47,955 nucleotides of DNA, from positions 1-47,955 of the IMG/VR virus record IMGVR_UViG_3300026320_000011, one strand, 5' to 3'. Under the pieces are notes generated by a model. The model was not told where the DNA came from. It ran no database searches and saw only the letters and a program-made list of their open reading frames with translations. Shown here piece by piece: positions 13,698 through 21,813 of this stretch (positions within the stretch are counted from its first letter, which is position 1; every line of letters begins with the position of its first letter). This DNA is from a virus. The translations under genes and the position numbers were made by a program.

Positions 13698-14089
13698 TGG
13701 GCGACTGGATCGTGCTGTTTCTGGCAATAGGAGCGCCGCTCAGCTTCATCTGGCTCGTGGTTGCCTGCTTCAGGCTATGGTTTGAGGCTGACAAGGCGAT
13801 CGAGCGCCGTCTAGACGCAAGCCGCGCGCCTTATCCCGGCGAGCCCGTGCATCTGGTTGGCATGAAACCGCCGCCATCCTTGGACAAGGTGACGCCTCGC
13901 GCCCAACAAGTTCTCAGTCTCTACAGGCTTCATAACAGCCCCAATGCTGAGATGGAACGCGTTGTCTTCGACATGTCGGACGACGATATTCATTCGCTGC
14001 CTAGAATGTTAGTTCCCGGCATCCTCGCCCTGCGCGGTATGCTGCGCGAACGTGATCCCTACGTCTGGATTGATCCATGGGCCAGATGA
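13697..14089 (+). CDS. Membrane-anchored hypothetical protein
   Basis: 130 residues. Residues 3-28 (DWIVLFLAIGAPLSFIWLVVACFRLW) form one membrane helix, followed by a soluble, mostly helical domain (KVTPRAQQVLSLYRLHNSPNAEMERVVFDMSDDD). No signal-peptide cleavage site is obvious. Not recognised. Confidence 0.6.
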   Translation: MGDWIVLFLAIGAPLSFIWLVVACFRLWFEADKAIERRLDASRAPYPGEPVHLVGMKPPPSLDKVTPRAQQVLSLYRLHNSPNAEMERVVFDMSDDDIHSLPRMLVPGILALRGMLRERDPYVWIDPWAR

Positions 14090-14340
14090 AGCACTGGTCC
14101 GATTGCGCGGTTCACAATGAGCCAGCCTATCCTGCTGGTGAGTGCAGTTGCGGCGGCTACTACGAGGACGAACGACCCACGAACGAGCAGCGGGCGCTCA
14201 CAGAATGGGAACGTGCCTTCAATAAGTACGTCCCTGAGAAGCCCATTCCCCCCACCTATCAGGATTGGGTTAGAGCCATCCGCGAGCGTAACGAACAAGC
14301 CGCGCAGCCGAAGCGCAAAATGCGACGGAGCGGGTACTGA
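14077..14340 (+). CDS. Hypothetical small Cys/His protein
   Basis: 87 residues. The N-terminal MKHWSDCAVHNEPAYPAGECSCGGYY has DC-x2-H and C-x-CG residues seen in many small phage proteins and may bind a metal. The rest is polar, with a basic C-terminus (PKRKMRRSGY). It overlaps the previous gene by 13 bp and the next by ATGA. Confidence 0.65.
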   Translation: MGQMKHWSDCAVHNEPAYPAGECSCGGYYEDERPTNEQRALTEWERAFNKYVPEKPIPPTYQDWVRAIRERNEQAAQPKRKMRRSGY

Positions 14341-14453
14341 TGACTTGGCCGGCACGATTGAAGGCGATGGTTAACGGCGCTCTAGGCGCGCTTGTTGTGT
14401 TTGGCGTTCTGCTTCTTTCGCATCTCGTAACCCATCATGCGAGTTGCTTCTAA
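14340..14453 (+). CDS. Tiny single-span membrane protein
   Basis: 37 residues: MTWPARLKAMVNGALGALVV and then FGVLLLSHLVTHHASCF. One hydrophobic helix spans residues 13-30 with a basic N-terminus. It is coupled by ATGA to the upstream gene and TAATG to the downstream one. Function unknown. Confidence 0.5.
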   Translation: MTWPARLKAMVNGALGALVVFGVLLLSHLVTHHASCF

Positions 14454-14578
14454 TGCCGCTCAAGAAATCAAAGTCCAAAGCCGCATTCTCAGCTAATGTG
14501 AAGGCTGAAATGGCGGCGGGCAAGAGCCAGAAACAGAGTGTGGCCATCGCCTATGCGGTCAAGAGGAAGTCGAAGTGA
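14453..14578 (+). CDS. DUF6496-like small basic protein
   Basis: 41 residues: MPLKKSKSKAAFSANVKAEM and AAGKSQKQSVAIAYAVKRKSK. The pattern of a Lys-rich start, FSANV..EM.AGK..KQ.VAIAY and a basic end is a widespread tiny phage protein of unknown role, often encoded near portal and terminase genes. The coupling (TAATG, then GTGA) supports translation. Confidence 0.7.
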   Translation: MPLKKSKSKAAFSANVKAEMAAGKSQKQSVAIAYAVKRKSK

Positions 14579-14811
14579 AGGCCAATCTTCAGGACGTGAT
14601 CTTCAACCTCTATCACAGCGAGATCAATGCCTCGATCTCATGGTTCTGGGATGGTGGTTGGGATGTGAAGCTTGGCGACGAATTGAATGGCTGGCGCGCG
14701 GAAGCATCTTTCTTGCCTCAGGATTTCCCCGCCATTGCTGACTGGCTCGATGAGCAAGCCAAACAGCACTTTCCCCGCTCTCTCTATGCGCTCGAAGGCG
14801 AATTTACCTGA
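14575..14811 (+). CDS. Hypothetical small protein
   Basis: 78 residues from a GTG overlapping the previous stop. ISWFWDGGWDVKLGDELNGWRAEASF suggests a beta-hairpin domain with many Trp; FPAIADWLDEQAKQHFP is helical. Similar small proteins precede portal genes in other phages, function unknown. The stop overlaps the portal start as TGATG. Confidence 0.65.
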   Translation: MKANLQDVIFNLYHSEINASISWFWDGGWDVKLGDELNGWRAEASFLPQDFPAIADWLDEQAKQHFPRSLYALEGEFT

Positions 14812-16997
14812 TGGCCGACGCTCAAATCCTTGGCCATCAGGTCCGCCAGATCATTCCAACCCCCGAGCCCATGGCTCACATAGACACCCGCGACCAACCC
14901 TCAATGCGGAGCCAAGCGAACGGATATGGCAACGACAACGAAGACGCCGACGACAATCTCGTATTGCTCTACCGACTTGCGAGTGCCGGCGGGGATGTTT
15001 CAGCGCTCCTTGAAGCTGGTCAGGTCGAAAGGCTCGGGACCGACGCTGTCCGCCAATGGCGTCTGGATGCCGGTTCCTGCGGAGAGTGGCGCAAGAACGC
15101 CGAACGCTACCTCAACCTAGCCGCCCAGAACAGCGGCGATGACGAGCGCGATCCCGTCTGGGAAGGTGCGGCGGATATCAACTATCCGATCCTCTCGACG
15201 GCCGTTAACCAGTTCGTTGCCCGTGCTGGTCCCGAGCTGATCAAGGGCGACAAGGTCGTGGGCGTGAAGGTGTTCTCACCGCCCGCCATGAAGCCCGCCG
15301 AAGCGGCCAAGGACATGCCGCAACCGCAAAGCCCAGAGCAGGCCGCACAAGCCCAACAGGCGATGGCGCAGATGCAGGCTCAGGCGCAGCAAGCCTCAGC
15401 CGCCCTGGACGCCAAGAACGCCCGCGCCGAGCGTGTGAAGCACTATCTCAACTTCCTGATCTTCTACCGCATGGATTCATGGGAGGAGGAGAGCGATCTG
15501 CTACTCCTGCAAGCCTCCGCGATCGGCTCAGGGGCGAAGAAGGTCTATATCGGCGAGCGCGGCCTCAAGAGCGACTTCCTCTCCTCGACATGCCTTACGG
15601 TCCACAACGACACGCAGTCGATCTACACCTGTCCGCGTATCACGCAGGATTTCCCAGTCTATCCATACGAGATCGAGGACCGCAAGCGCGCCGGCCTCTA
15701 TCGGGATATCGTCCTGCCCAGCGTTTCGGATGATCCTGAGAAGCCTAGGACGTTCATCGAGCAACACCGGCTGGACGATCTTGACGGCGATGGCCTCGCA
15801 GAGCCCTACATCGTCACCGTGGATGTAGAGACGCAGCAGACCATGCGCGTCGAACCCGCGTTCAACACCGACGACATCATGATCGATGATGCCACCGGCA
15901 AGGTTCTCCGCATCAACCGCTGGCTTCCATTTGCGTGGTTCACGTTCCTTCCTGATCCCAGGGGACGGTTCTATGGCCTTGGCCTCGGCGCGCTCCTCGA
16001 CAGCATCACCGACAGCGTTGACACCGCCATCAACCAACTGATTGACGCCGGCACCGCCGAGATCGCGGGCGGCGGCTTCATCGGCTCTGGCGTGCGGATG
16101 CAAGGCTCGGGCCAAGGGGGCTCGATCTTCTTCCGGCCTGGCGAATATCCGATGCTTTCCACGCAGGGCACGGACCTGCGAACAGCCATCTGGGAGCGCA
16201 CGTTGCCGCACCCATCGGCCGTAACCATGCAGATGCTGGAACTACTCCTATCGGCGGCCAAGGATATCGCCAGCATCAAGGATGTGATCACTGGAGATAG
16301 CCCTGCGACCGCTCCGGTTGGAACGACGCTCGCGCTCCAGAATCAGGCGTTGCAGGTCTTCTCCTCGATCTACAAGCGCATCTATCGGGGCTTCCGGGAC
16401 GAGTTCCGCCTGATGTACGAATGCCTCAAGCGCTGGGGAACTGATGCTGAGAGGAAAGAATACAACGAGATAACCGGCGGGGACTTCGACCAGGACTTCT
16501 CAGGCGATGGAACCGACATCCAGCCTGTCGCCGATCCGACCGTTGTGTCGAAGATGCAGAAGATTGCCAAGTTCCAGACGATCTTCCAAGTGGCGGATTC
16601 AGCCCTTGGCCAAGCCGCCGGGATGACGCAACCGGCGCCCGCTCAGGCTATCGTGTCGGACTTCCTGGAGGCAATTGATGTTGACCGTTCCGAGCGCTAC
16701 ACGGGTACCGTCCAGCCCAACCCGATGATGGTCGCTCAGGCTCAAGACAAACAAGCCGACGCACAACTCAAGAGCGCGAAGGTCCAACAGGTCGGCGCGC
16801 AGATCGCAAAGACCGGCGCTGAGATGCAGAAGATCGAGGCTGACACAACCTCGACGCACGCCGACACGATGCACAAGATCGGCCAGACTGCGCTCGATAC
16901 CCACTCCATGCACCAGATCGCTGACCTGATAGACCAGGAAGGCGATCTGCAACCGCCAGAACCCGAAGGGTCGACTAATGGAAGTCCTAACGCGTAG
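14811..16997 (+). CDS. Portal protein
   Basis: 728 residues, the size of P22-type podovirus portals. An acidic N-terminal arm leads into LDAGSCGEWRKNAERYLNLAA and DPVWEGAADINYPILSTAVNQF. A Gln/Ala-rich coiled coil lies at about 163-200 (PQSPEQAAQAQQAMAQMQAQAQQASAA). The core includes WLPFAWFTFLPDPRGRFYGLGLGALLDSITDSVDTAINQLIDAG, a conserved portal segment. The C-terminal ~100 residues are a long helical barrel (AQDKQADAQLKSAKVQQVGAQIAKTGAEMQ). It forms the dodecameric DNA-entry ring at the capsid vertex. Confidence 0.92.
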   Translation: MADAQILGHQVRQIIPTPEPMAHIDTRDQPSMRSQANGYGNDNEDADDNLVLLYRLASAGGDVSALLEAGQVERLGTDAVRQWRLDAGSCGEWRKNAERYLNLAAQNSGDDERDPVWEGAADINYPILSTAVNQFVARAGPELIKGDKVVGVKVFSPPAMKPAEAAKDMPQPQSPEQAAQAQQAMAQMQAQAQQASAALDAKNARAERVKHYLNFLIFYRMDSWEEESDLLLLQASAIGSGAKKVYIGERGLKSDFLSSTCLTVHNDTQSIYTCPRITQDFPVYPYEIEDRKRAGLYRDIVLPSVSDDPEKPRTFIEQHRLDDLDGDGLAEPYIVTVDVETQQTMRVEPAFNTDDIMIDDATGKVLRINRWLPFAWFTFLPDPRGRFYGLGLGALLDSITDSVDTAINQLIDAGTAEIAGGGFIGSGVRMQGSGQGGSIFFRPGEYPMLSTQGTDLRTAIWERTLPHPSAVTMQMLELLLSAAKDIASIKDVITGDSPATAPVGTTLALQNQALQVFSSIYKRIYRGFRDEFRLMYECLKRWGTDAERKEYNEITGGDFDQDFSGDGTDIQPVADPTVVSKMQKIAKFQTIFQVADSALGQAAGMTQPAPAQAIVSDFLEAIDVDRSERYTGTVQPNPMMVAQAQDKQADAQLKSAKVQQVGAQIAKTGAEMQKIEADTTSTHADTMHKIGQTALDTHSMHQIADLIDQEGDLQPPEPEGSTNGSPNA

Positions 16998-17340
16998 GCG
17001 TCTCGCCAAAGGCAATGCCTCGATGGCGGACTTGATGCGCTCCCGCGATACGTCGCCGCGTCCAAGGCCTGATTTTGACAGCAAGGCTCCCCATCCCGAG
17101 GACTTCGCCGCATGGTGTTTGCATCCAGTGACGCGATTTGTGGCTGCTGGCTTCATTCGGGCTGCTGAGATGCAGCGCGACGACTGGACGGGGCGGACAT
17201 GGGGTCGTCGTCTCGATGATCCCGCCGCCTTTATGCGCCTACAAAGTGAATTGGCGCGCAATCAAGCCGCCGCTGACGCCTACATGGCCTTTCTGGAAAC
17301 CGGACTGGAGCGATACATTGAACTCACCCAAAAAGCCTAG
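16978..17340 (+). CDS. Hypothetical protein in head cluster
   Basis: 120 residues from the ATG at 16978; ATG at 17023 is another option. Basic N-terminus, then a domain with HPEDFAAWCLHPVTRFVAAGFIRAAEMQRDDW and LARNQAAADAYMAFLETGLERYIEL. Probably a small head-morphogenesis protein by position. It overlaps the portal end by 20 bp and the next gene's TTG start by 23 bp. Confidence 0.6.
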   Translation: MEVLTRRRLAKGNASMADLMRSRDTSPRPRPDFDSKAPHPEDFAAWCLHPVTRFVAAGFIRAAEMQRDDWTGRTWGRRLDDPAAFMRLQSELARNQAAADAYMAFLETGLERYIELTQKA

Positions 17341-17878
17341 CATCCCCAACCTCGGCAAGATCGGCGACGCCCGCCTTGATCTCGTTCCCCAGCTAGCGGA
17401 CTGCAACCCTGGTCTTCGGCCTGTGGAATACAACGTCATCGTCGCGCCAGCCTCAGCAACCGAGGAAACCGGCAAGATCGGCTCCATCTTTATTCCCGAT
17501 ACCGCAAAGGAAGACATGGAGCTAGCCCAACAGGTCGCCCGCATCATCGACCAAAGCCCGCTGGCCTATGACTTCGCGGTGTGGCCCGATCCGTCACTCA
17601 AGCCCCAGATCGGCCAGATCGTCTGGATCGCCCGCTATGCCGGCAAGGAGTTCACCGGCCGCGACGGCAAGACTTATCGCATCCTGAAAGACAAGGACAT
17701 CGGCGCGGTCATCCCCGAGGATATCTCGCAGGAAGAGGCGAAGGCGATGATCGGCGCGGCGGTGGACAAGTGGCTGGACACGCATCCGGTCCCCGTCGTC
17801 AAGGTTCCGGGTTGGACGGAAATTGCCGACGCCGCTGCGAAAGACCCAAGCATCCTAGATGGAGTCCACAATGCCTAG
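17318..17878 (+). CDS. GroES-like (Cpn10) co-chaperonin
   Basis: 186 residues from a TTG at 17318, chosen because GGAG lies 7 nt upstream and the frame before it is non-coding. Residues 34-133 follow the Cpn10 fold: PVEYNVIVAPASATEETGKIGSIFIPD contains the beta-strand and mobile loop (GSIFIPD corresponds to the GroEL-contacting IVL of GroES), then QVARIIDQS and LKPQIGQIVWIARYAGKEF, ending LKDKDIGAVI like GroES's final strand. An extra C-terminal helical region (residues 134-186) is not in GroES. By analogy with T4 gp31 it may let the host GroEL fold the capsid protein encoded 2 kb downstream. Confidence 0.85.
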   Translation: MNSPKKPSIPNLGKIGDARLDLVPQLADCNPGLRPVEYNVIVAPASATEETGKIGSIFIPDTAKEDMELAQQVARIIDQSPLAYDFAVWPDPSLKPQIGQIVWIARYAGKEFTGRDGKTYRILKDKDIGAVIPEDISQEEAKAMIGAAVDKWLDTHPVPVVKVPGWTEIADAAAKDPSILDGVHNA

Positions 17879-18737
17879 AGCCCGCAAAGCGGAAGAGGCT
17901 GATACTATTGAGCGCGAACCGCCACTTGACGAAAACCAGGAACAAGAGCAATCCTACCGGACTGGTCAGGTTTCCGAAGGTGAACTCGACCTTGCCCGTT
18001 CCGTCGCAAAGCGCATGGGATGGACGCCCAAGGAAGATTGGAAGCGCGATCCCGCCAAATGGGTGGATGCGCCCGACTTCCTCGAACAAACCCCCCGCGA
18101 ACTCGAATCGCTCAAAGAGCGAAACCGCCGAACAGCCCAGGCCGCGTCAGACGCCATCGAAGAGACGCAGCGCAGAGCCAGGGCAGAGGCCGAGGATCGC
18201 GTCCGTCTCGCCGAGACCCCGGACGAGCGCGTAGCCGCCGCAAGGGACTACGCCGCAGCTTCGGGGCCGCATCCCGAAACGCTCGCGTGGATGGGACGCA
18301 ACGCGTGGTTCAATGATGATCCAGACGCGCGGAACATGGCGGCGACGGAAATCAACCGCTCAGCACAGGCGGGCCTTTCCATACCGGAACAGCTCGCCGC
18401 CGCCGAAGCGAAAGTCAAACGCAGGTTCCCCGAATACTTCGGCCAAGCCGAACAACGCGAGGAGCCAAGGGAAGTCCGGCTTTCCGACTCCCGCCGCGTC
18501 GCACCCGCCGTACAGCCTGGCAACAGAAACGGCTCGACGCAGCAGCAGGTGAAGGAAAAGGGCTTCGGTGACGTGCCCACGGGCGACCAGGCGCAGTTTC
18601 GCAAGTACTTCGCCAGGAAGTTCGAGGACGCGGCCAAGACCGAGGCGGCGAGGCAAGGCAAGGTGATCACCCCCGCCGAAGCCCAAGCCGCCGCACAGAC
18701 ACGCTACGCCAATTCGTACTGGCGCAATCAGGAATGA
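17871..18737 (+). CDS. Scaffolding protein
   Basis: 288 residues from the ATG at 17871 (GGAG 6-7 nt upstream). Highly charged and almost entirely helical: ARSVAKRMGWTPKEDWKR near the N-terminus (a motif common in podovirus scaffolds), TQRRARAEAEDRVRLAETPDERVAAARDYAA as a long coiled coil, and a basic C-terminal arm (FRKYFARKFEDAAKTEAARQGK...YANSYWRNQE) of the kind that binds the coat protein. It would guide procapsid assembly. It sits between the co-chaperonin and the capsid genes. Confidence 0.8.
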   Translation: MPRARKAEEADTIEREPPLDENQEQEQSYRTGQVSEGELDLARSVAKRMGWTPKEDWKRDPAKWVDAPDFLEQTPRELESLKERNRRTAQAASDAIEETQRRARAEAEDRVRLAETPDERVAAARDYAAASGPHPETLAWMGRNAWFNDDPDARNMAATEINRSAQAGLSIPEQLAAAEAKVKRRFPEYFGQAEQREEPREVRLSDSRRVAPAVQPGNRNGSTQQQVKEKGFGDVPTGDQAQFRKYFARKFEDAAKTEAARQGKVITPAEAQAAAQTRYANSYWRNQE

Positions 18738-18743
18738 GGACAC

Positions 18744-19301
18744 ATGGTCGAGCAGATTCAGGAGGCGCCACGTAGAGGCAGGCCCCCACGCGCGCAGGAA
18801 GTCGCGACGCATCGCCGCCGCCGCCGCGCAGGCACCCTCAACCGCATGGCGCAGTTCAAGCTCGACTGCATCGAACCCGAAGACCTCGATCTGGCCAACT
18901 ACGTCTATCGCTGGATAGATGACGCCCCCGGCAATCTGCGCCGCGCCACCCAGCTTGACGACTATGATTTCGTCACCGCCTCAGAGCTTGGCGAAGGTTT
19001 CGACCCGGCGATGACCGACAGCGAGTCCACCGACCGCGTCAGGATGATCGTCAACCAGCCCCGAGAGGGCGTCGCGACCTACGCCTATCTCTGCAAGAAG
19101 CGCCGCGACTTCTGGAACGAAGACAACGAAGAGATGGTGCGGATGCGCGAGGCGATGATGGCCGGCCGCGTCTATAATGCCGAGGGCATCGAACAGTCAG
19201 AAGGCTCAGCGGTCGATCGCTCCAACTTCTTCTCTACCCCCGACGCTCAACTTGGTCACGCAGGTGAACGCCGCCGTGGCCCCATCCCGAGGACCGCATA
19301 A
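18744..19301 (+). CDS. Hypothetical head protein
   Basis: 185 residues. The N-terminal 35 residues are very basic (PRRGRPPRAQEVATHRRRRRAG). A central domain has LDLANYVYRWIDDAPGNLRRATQLDDYDFV and YLCKKRRDFWNEDNEEMVRMREAMMAG. The C-terminus is disordered. Conserved position just before the decoration/capsid genes, with no established function. Confidence 0.65.
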   Translation: MVEQIQEAPRRGRPPRAQEVATHRRRRRAGTLNRMAQFKLDCIEPEDLDLANYVYRWIDDAPGNLRRATQLDDYDFVTASELGEGFDPAMTDSESTDRVRMIVNQPREGVATYAYLCKKRRDFWNEDNEEMVRMREAMMAGRVYNAEGIEQSEGSAVDRSNFFSTPDAQLGHAGERRRGPIPRTA

Positions 19302-19949
19302 ATGGCGAATCCATCAACCGCATACGGCCTGCAACTCCTGCAAGTCGACGGCTCCAAGGACTTTCGGGCGTCTCTGAACGTCTACAAGGTCGCAACAGCC
19401 ACCACAAATGCGATCTTCGTTGGCGATCCGGTCATCAAGATCACGGCTTCCGCCGACGTGAACGGCGTCAACGGTGTCAACCTCGCCACTGGCGCGACGG
19501 GAAGCAAGATCACCGGCGTTGTCTGTGGTTTCCTTGGCGTCGGAACCGCGCAGCTCGGTTCGCAATGGGCGCCCAGCTTCTTCGGCCTCTCGGGCACGCC
19601 AGGCCCAGCCTACAAGCCCGCCAACGCCGCCGGGGTCTACTATGTCCTGGTCTGCGATGACCCGGATGCGCTCTATTCCATCCAGTCCGACGACGGCGGC
19701 GGCGATCCAGTCGCGACCATCGTAGGCCGCAATGCCAATCTCGCCTCGGGAACCGGCAGCGCCTACACCGGCCTCTCTGGCTGGCAATTGGACGTATCCA
19801 CCATCGCCACTACGGCGTCCAACCAGATGCAGGTCGTCGGGATTCTCCCCGAGATCGACAACATCGCCGGCTCCACGCAGGCGCATTCCAAGTGGATCGT
19901 CAAGATCAACCAATCGACTGTTCGCAGTTTCGCTGTGGCCGGCATCTAG
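19302..19949 (+). CDS. Putative capsid decoration (cement) protein
   Basis: 215 residues, beta-rich, Gly/Ala/Thr-rich: ANPSTAYGLQLLQVDGS, VYYVLVCDDPDALYSIQSDDGG, SNQMQVVGILPEIDNIAGSTQAHSKWIVKINQ. Proteins of this size and sequence type sit directly upstream of the major capsid gene in several podoviruses (BPP-1-like), where the neighbour is the cement protein. Assignment rests mostly on position and overall character. Confidence 0.6.
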   Translation: MANPSTAYGLQLLQVDGSKDFRASLNVYKVATATTNAIFVGDPVIKITASADVNGVNGVNLATGATGSKITGVVCGFLGVGTAQLGSQWAPSFFGLSGTPGPAYKPANAAGVYYVLVCDDPDALYSIQSDDGGGDPVATIVGRNANLASGTGSAYTGLSGWQLDVSTIATTASNQMQVVGILPEIDNIAGSTQAHSKWIVKINQSTVRSFAVAGI

Positions 19950-19974
19950 CCCGAGCCCTTAAGGAGCACGCCCC

Positions 19975-20898
19975 ATGGCCGCTGTTATCACCCGCTCATC
20001 GCATCCCGACGCCCTGTGGCCCGGTGTGCTGGAATGGTTCGGTCTCAACTACGATCAGTTCCCCGATGTCTGGCCACAGTTCTTCGACCGCGTCGAGGGC
20101 GAGCTTGCCACCGAGCGTCTGATCGAGGCCACCGGCTTTGGCCTGGCTCGCACGAAGACCGAATCCGCGCCGATCACTTACGACGTTGACGGCGAGGGCT
20201 ACGCGACGCTGGCCACGCCTACGGTCATTGGCCTTGGCTATCAAGTCACCCGCGAGGAGCTTGAGGACAACCTCTACACCGAAGTCTCGATGCCCCGAGC
20301 GGAATCTCTGGCCTTCTCGATGCACACGACTATCGAACTCGTGCATGCCAACATCTTCCTGAACGGCTTTTCCGGCTCCTACAACTATGGCGATGGCCAA
20401 CCGCTGTTCAGCGCCAGCCACCCGACCAAGTCCGGTACGCAGTCGAACCTGCCGACCACGAATGCGAACTTCTCGGAAGCCTCTCTGGAAGACATGATCA
20501 AGCGCATCTACCTGGCGCAGAACTCGCGCGGCCTCCAGATCAACCTGCGCCCCGAGATGATCCAGGTCAGCGCCGCCGACATGTTCAATGCGACCCGCGT
20601 GCTGGAAAGCCAACTGCGCACTTCGACCGCGAACAACGACATCAACGCCGTCAAGCAGATGGGCCTGATGCCCATGGGGGCTGTGGTCAACCCCTATCTG
20701 GGTGTCGAGACTACTCAGGCGTGGTTCGTCCGCACCAGCGTGCAGAAGAACAAGGGGACGCTGAGCATCTGGCGCCGCGATCCTGAACTTGAGAAGTTCA
20801 ACGACTTCGATACTCAGAACGCCAAAAGCGCGAGTACGGCACGATTTGTACCTACGGTTGCAGACTGGCGCTCATGGTTCGGGACCGCAGGTCTTTGA
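19975..20898 (+). CDS. Major capsid protein (Mu gpT-like)
   Basis: 307 residues. The sequence LFSASHPTKSGT near residue 143, with NRSGLQIN-like ARNSRGLQINLRPEM and later GMPMGAVVNPYLG-like segments, resembles the HK97-fold major head proteins of Mu gpT type. The N-terminus AVITRSSHPDALWPGVLEWFGLNYDQFPDVWPQFF is also typical. It is the highest-copy capsid subunit. Its last codons encode EKFNDFDT, which occurs again, recoded, 160 bp downstream beside an HNH gene (20945). The real end is TADWRSWFGTAGL-like (VADWRSWFGTAGL). Confidence 0.88.
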   Translation: MAAVITRSSHPDALWPGVLEWFGLNYDQFPDVWPQFFDRVEGELATERLIEATGFGLARTKTESAPITYDVDGEGYATLATPTVIGLGYQVTREELEDNLYTEVSMPRAESLAFSMHTTIELVHANIFLNGFSGSYNYGDGQPLFSASHPTKSGTQSNLPTTNANFSEASLEDMIKRIYLAQNSRGLQINLRPEMIQVSAADMFNATRVLESQLRTSTANNDINAVKQMGLMPMGAVVNPYLGVETTQAWFVRTSVQKNKGTLSIWRRDPELEKFNDFDTQNAKSASTARFVPTVADWRSWFGTAGL

Positions 20899-20944
20899 TT
20901 TCATTGTTGTTTTTCTGAGCTAGCCTTAGTGGGCAGCAAAGCCA
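20880..20944 (+). terminator. Weak terminator-like site after the capsid gene
   Basis: A short GACC-GCA-GGTC stem overlaps the end of the capsid gene and is followed by the T-rich run TTTGATTTCATTGTTGTTTTT. The stem is only 4-5 bp, so it could attenuate rather than stop transcription between capsid and endonuclease genes. Confidence 0.3.
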
Positions 20945-21022
20945 GAGAAATTCAACGATTTCGATACCGAATGGGCGGACACATGTTGCGAGGAGTGGCG
21001 TAACTGCGGGGTTCTGATATGA
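20945..21022 (+). pseudogene. Fossil of capsid gene 3' end
   Basis: An open 25-codon stretch with stop at 21020-21022 begins EKFNDFDT, the same eight residues as the capsid protein at 20791-20814. Four codons differ, all at the third base. Later, GAGTGGCG resembles the capsid gene's GACTGGCG (Asp-Trp-Arg), but the part between is shorter and unmatched, so this looks like a deleted, decayed second copy of the capsid gene's end. No start codon drives it. Confidence 0.7.
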
Positions 21023-21813
21023 TCGTCTACATGAGCGATTACAAACCACCCCGCAAAACGTGCTCCATCGAAGGATGCAGCAGGCGCCATTTCGGCCACG
21101 GCCTGTGCGGTATGCACTATCAGCGCCTTCAAGTGCATGGCGACGTTAATCACGAACGCCCGCGTTGGCATGGTGGTCGGCGGAAGGGCCATCCCCTACA
21201 TAATAAGTGGTGTATGGTTCGGGCGCGCATTGGCGGGTATGATCCGGCGTGGAACGATTTTGATCGTTTTCTTACTGATGTTGGTGAGCGTCCGGATAAC
21301 TGTGCGCTGGTCGCAGCCGATCCTCGCGAGCCAATAGGACCATCCAATTTCGCATGGCGACTGATCGGGAAGGGCCATCCAAAACCGAACCGCAAGAGCA
21401 TGAAGTGCAGTGTGGCGGACTGCGGCCGGCCATCACGCGCAATTGGTTTGTGCGCTCTCCACTATGATCGATGGATCAAGAGGGGCTCGTTAGAAGCGAG
21501 AACGCCGACCGGAACCGATCCGGCGAAAATGGCTGCTAAAATTTATCGCACGCGGCTGCGCCAATATGGACTGACGGCAGAGACTTATGACGCGCTGAAT
21601 GAGACGCAGGGCGGGAAGTGCGACATGTGCGGCGGCACAAATCCCAATGGGAAGCGCCTTTCAATTGATCATGACCATGATACTGGCGTCGTTCGCGCGC
21701 TTCTTTGCGCATGTTGCAATACGGGCATTGGCATGTTCGGTGAAAGCGAGGACCGTCTTCGCAAGGCTATTGCTTACCTGCGGCGCCACAGTAAGGCGAG
21801 CGTGGCGGCATGA
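21019..21813 (+). CDS. HNH homing endonuclease (endonuclease VII-like)
   Basis: 264 residues; ATG at 21019 (a second ATG at 21031). Two zinc-finger-like repeats, CSIEGCSRRHFGHGLCGMHYQRL (N-terminal) and CSVADCGRPSRAIGLCALHYDRW (residues ~131-153), precede the nuclease: CDMCGGTNPNGKRLSIDHDHDTGVVRALLCACCNTGIGMF, the His-Me finger of recombination endonuclease VII (DHDH, C-C-N). This is a free-standing mobile gene within the head operon. It lies right after the capsid fossil and its stop overlaps the next gene (ATGA). Confidence 0.88.
   Translation: MIVYMSDYKPPRKTCSIEGCSRRHFGHGLCGMHYQRLQVHGDVNHERPRWHGGRRKGHPLHNKWCMVRARIGGYDPAWNDFDRFLTDVGERPDNCALVAADPREPIGPSNFAWRLIGKGHPKPNRKSMKCSVADCGRPSRAIGLCALHYDRWIKRGSLEARTPTGTDPAKMAAKIYRTRLRQYGLTAETYDALNETQGGKCDMCGGTNPNGKRLSIDHDHDTGVVRALLCACCNTGIGMFGESEDRLRKAIAYLRRHSKASVAA

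Noticed and set aside
20899-21018. Possible group I intron or intein linked to the capsid HNH gene
   Set aside because: The capsid gene is complete with its own stop upstream, the HNH gene is free-standing, and no split coding sequence or intron core could be found. The duplicate is better explained as a fossil.
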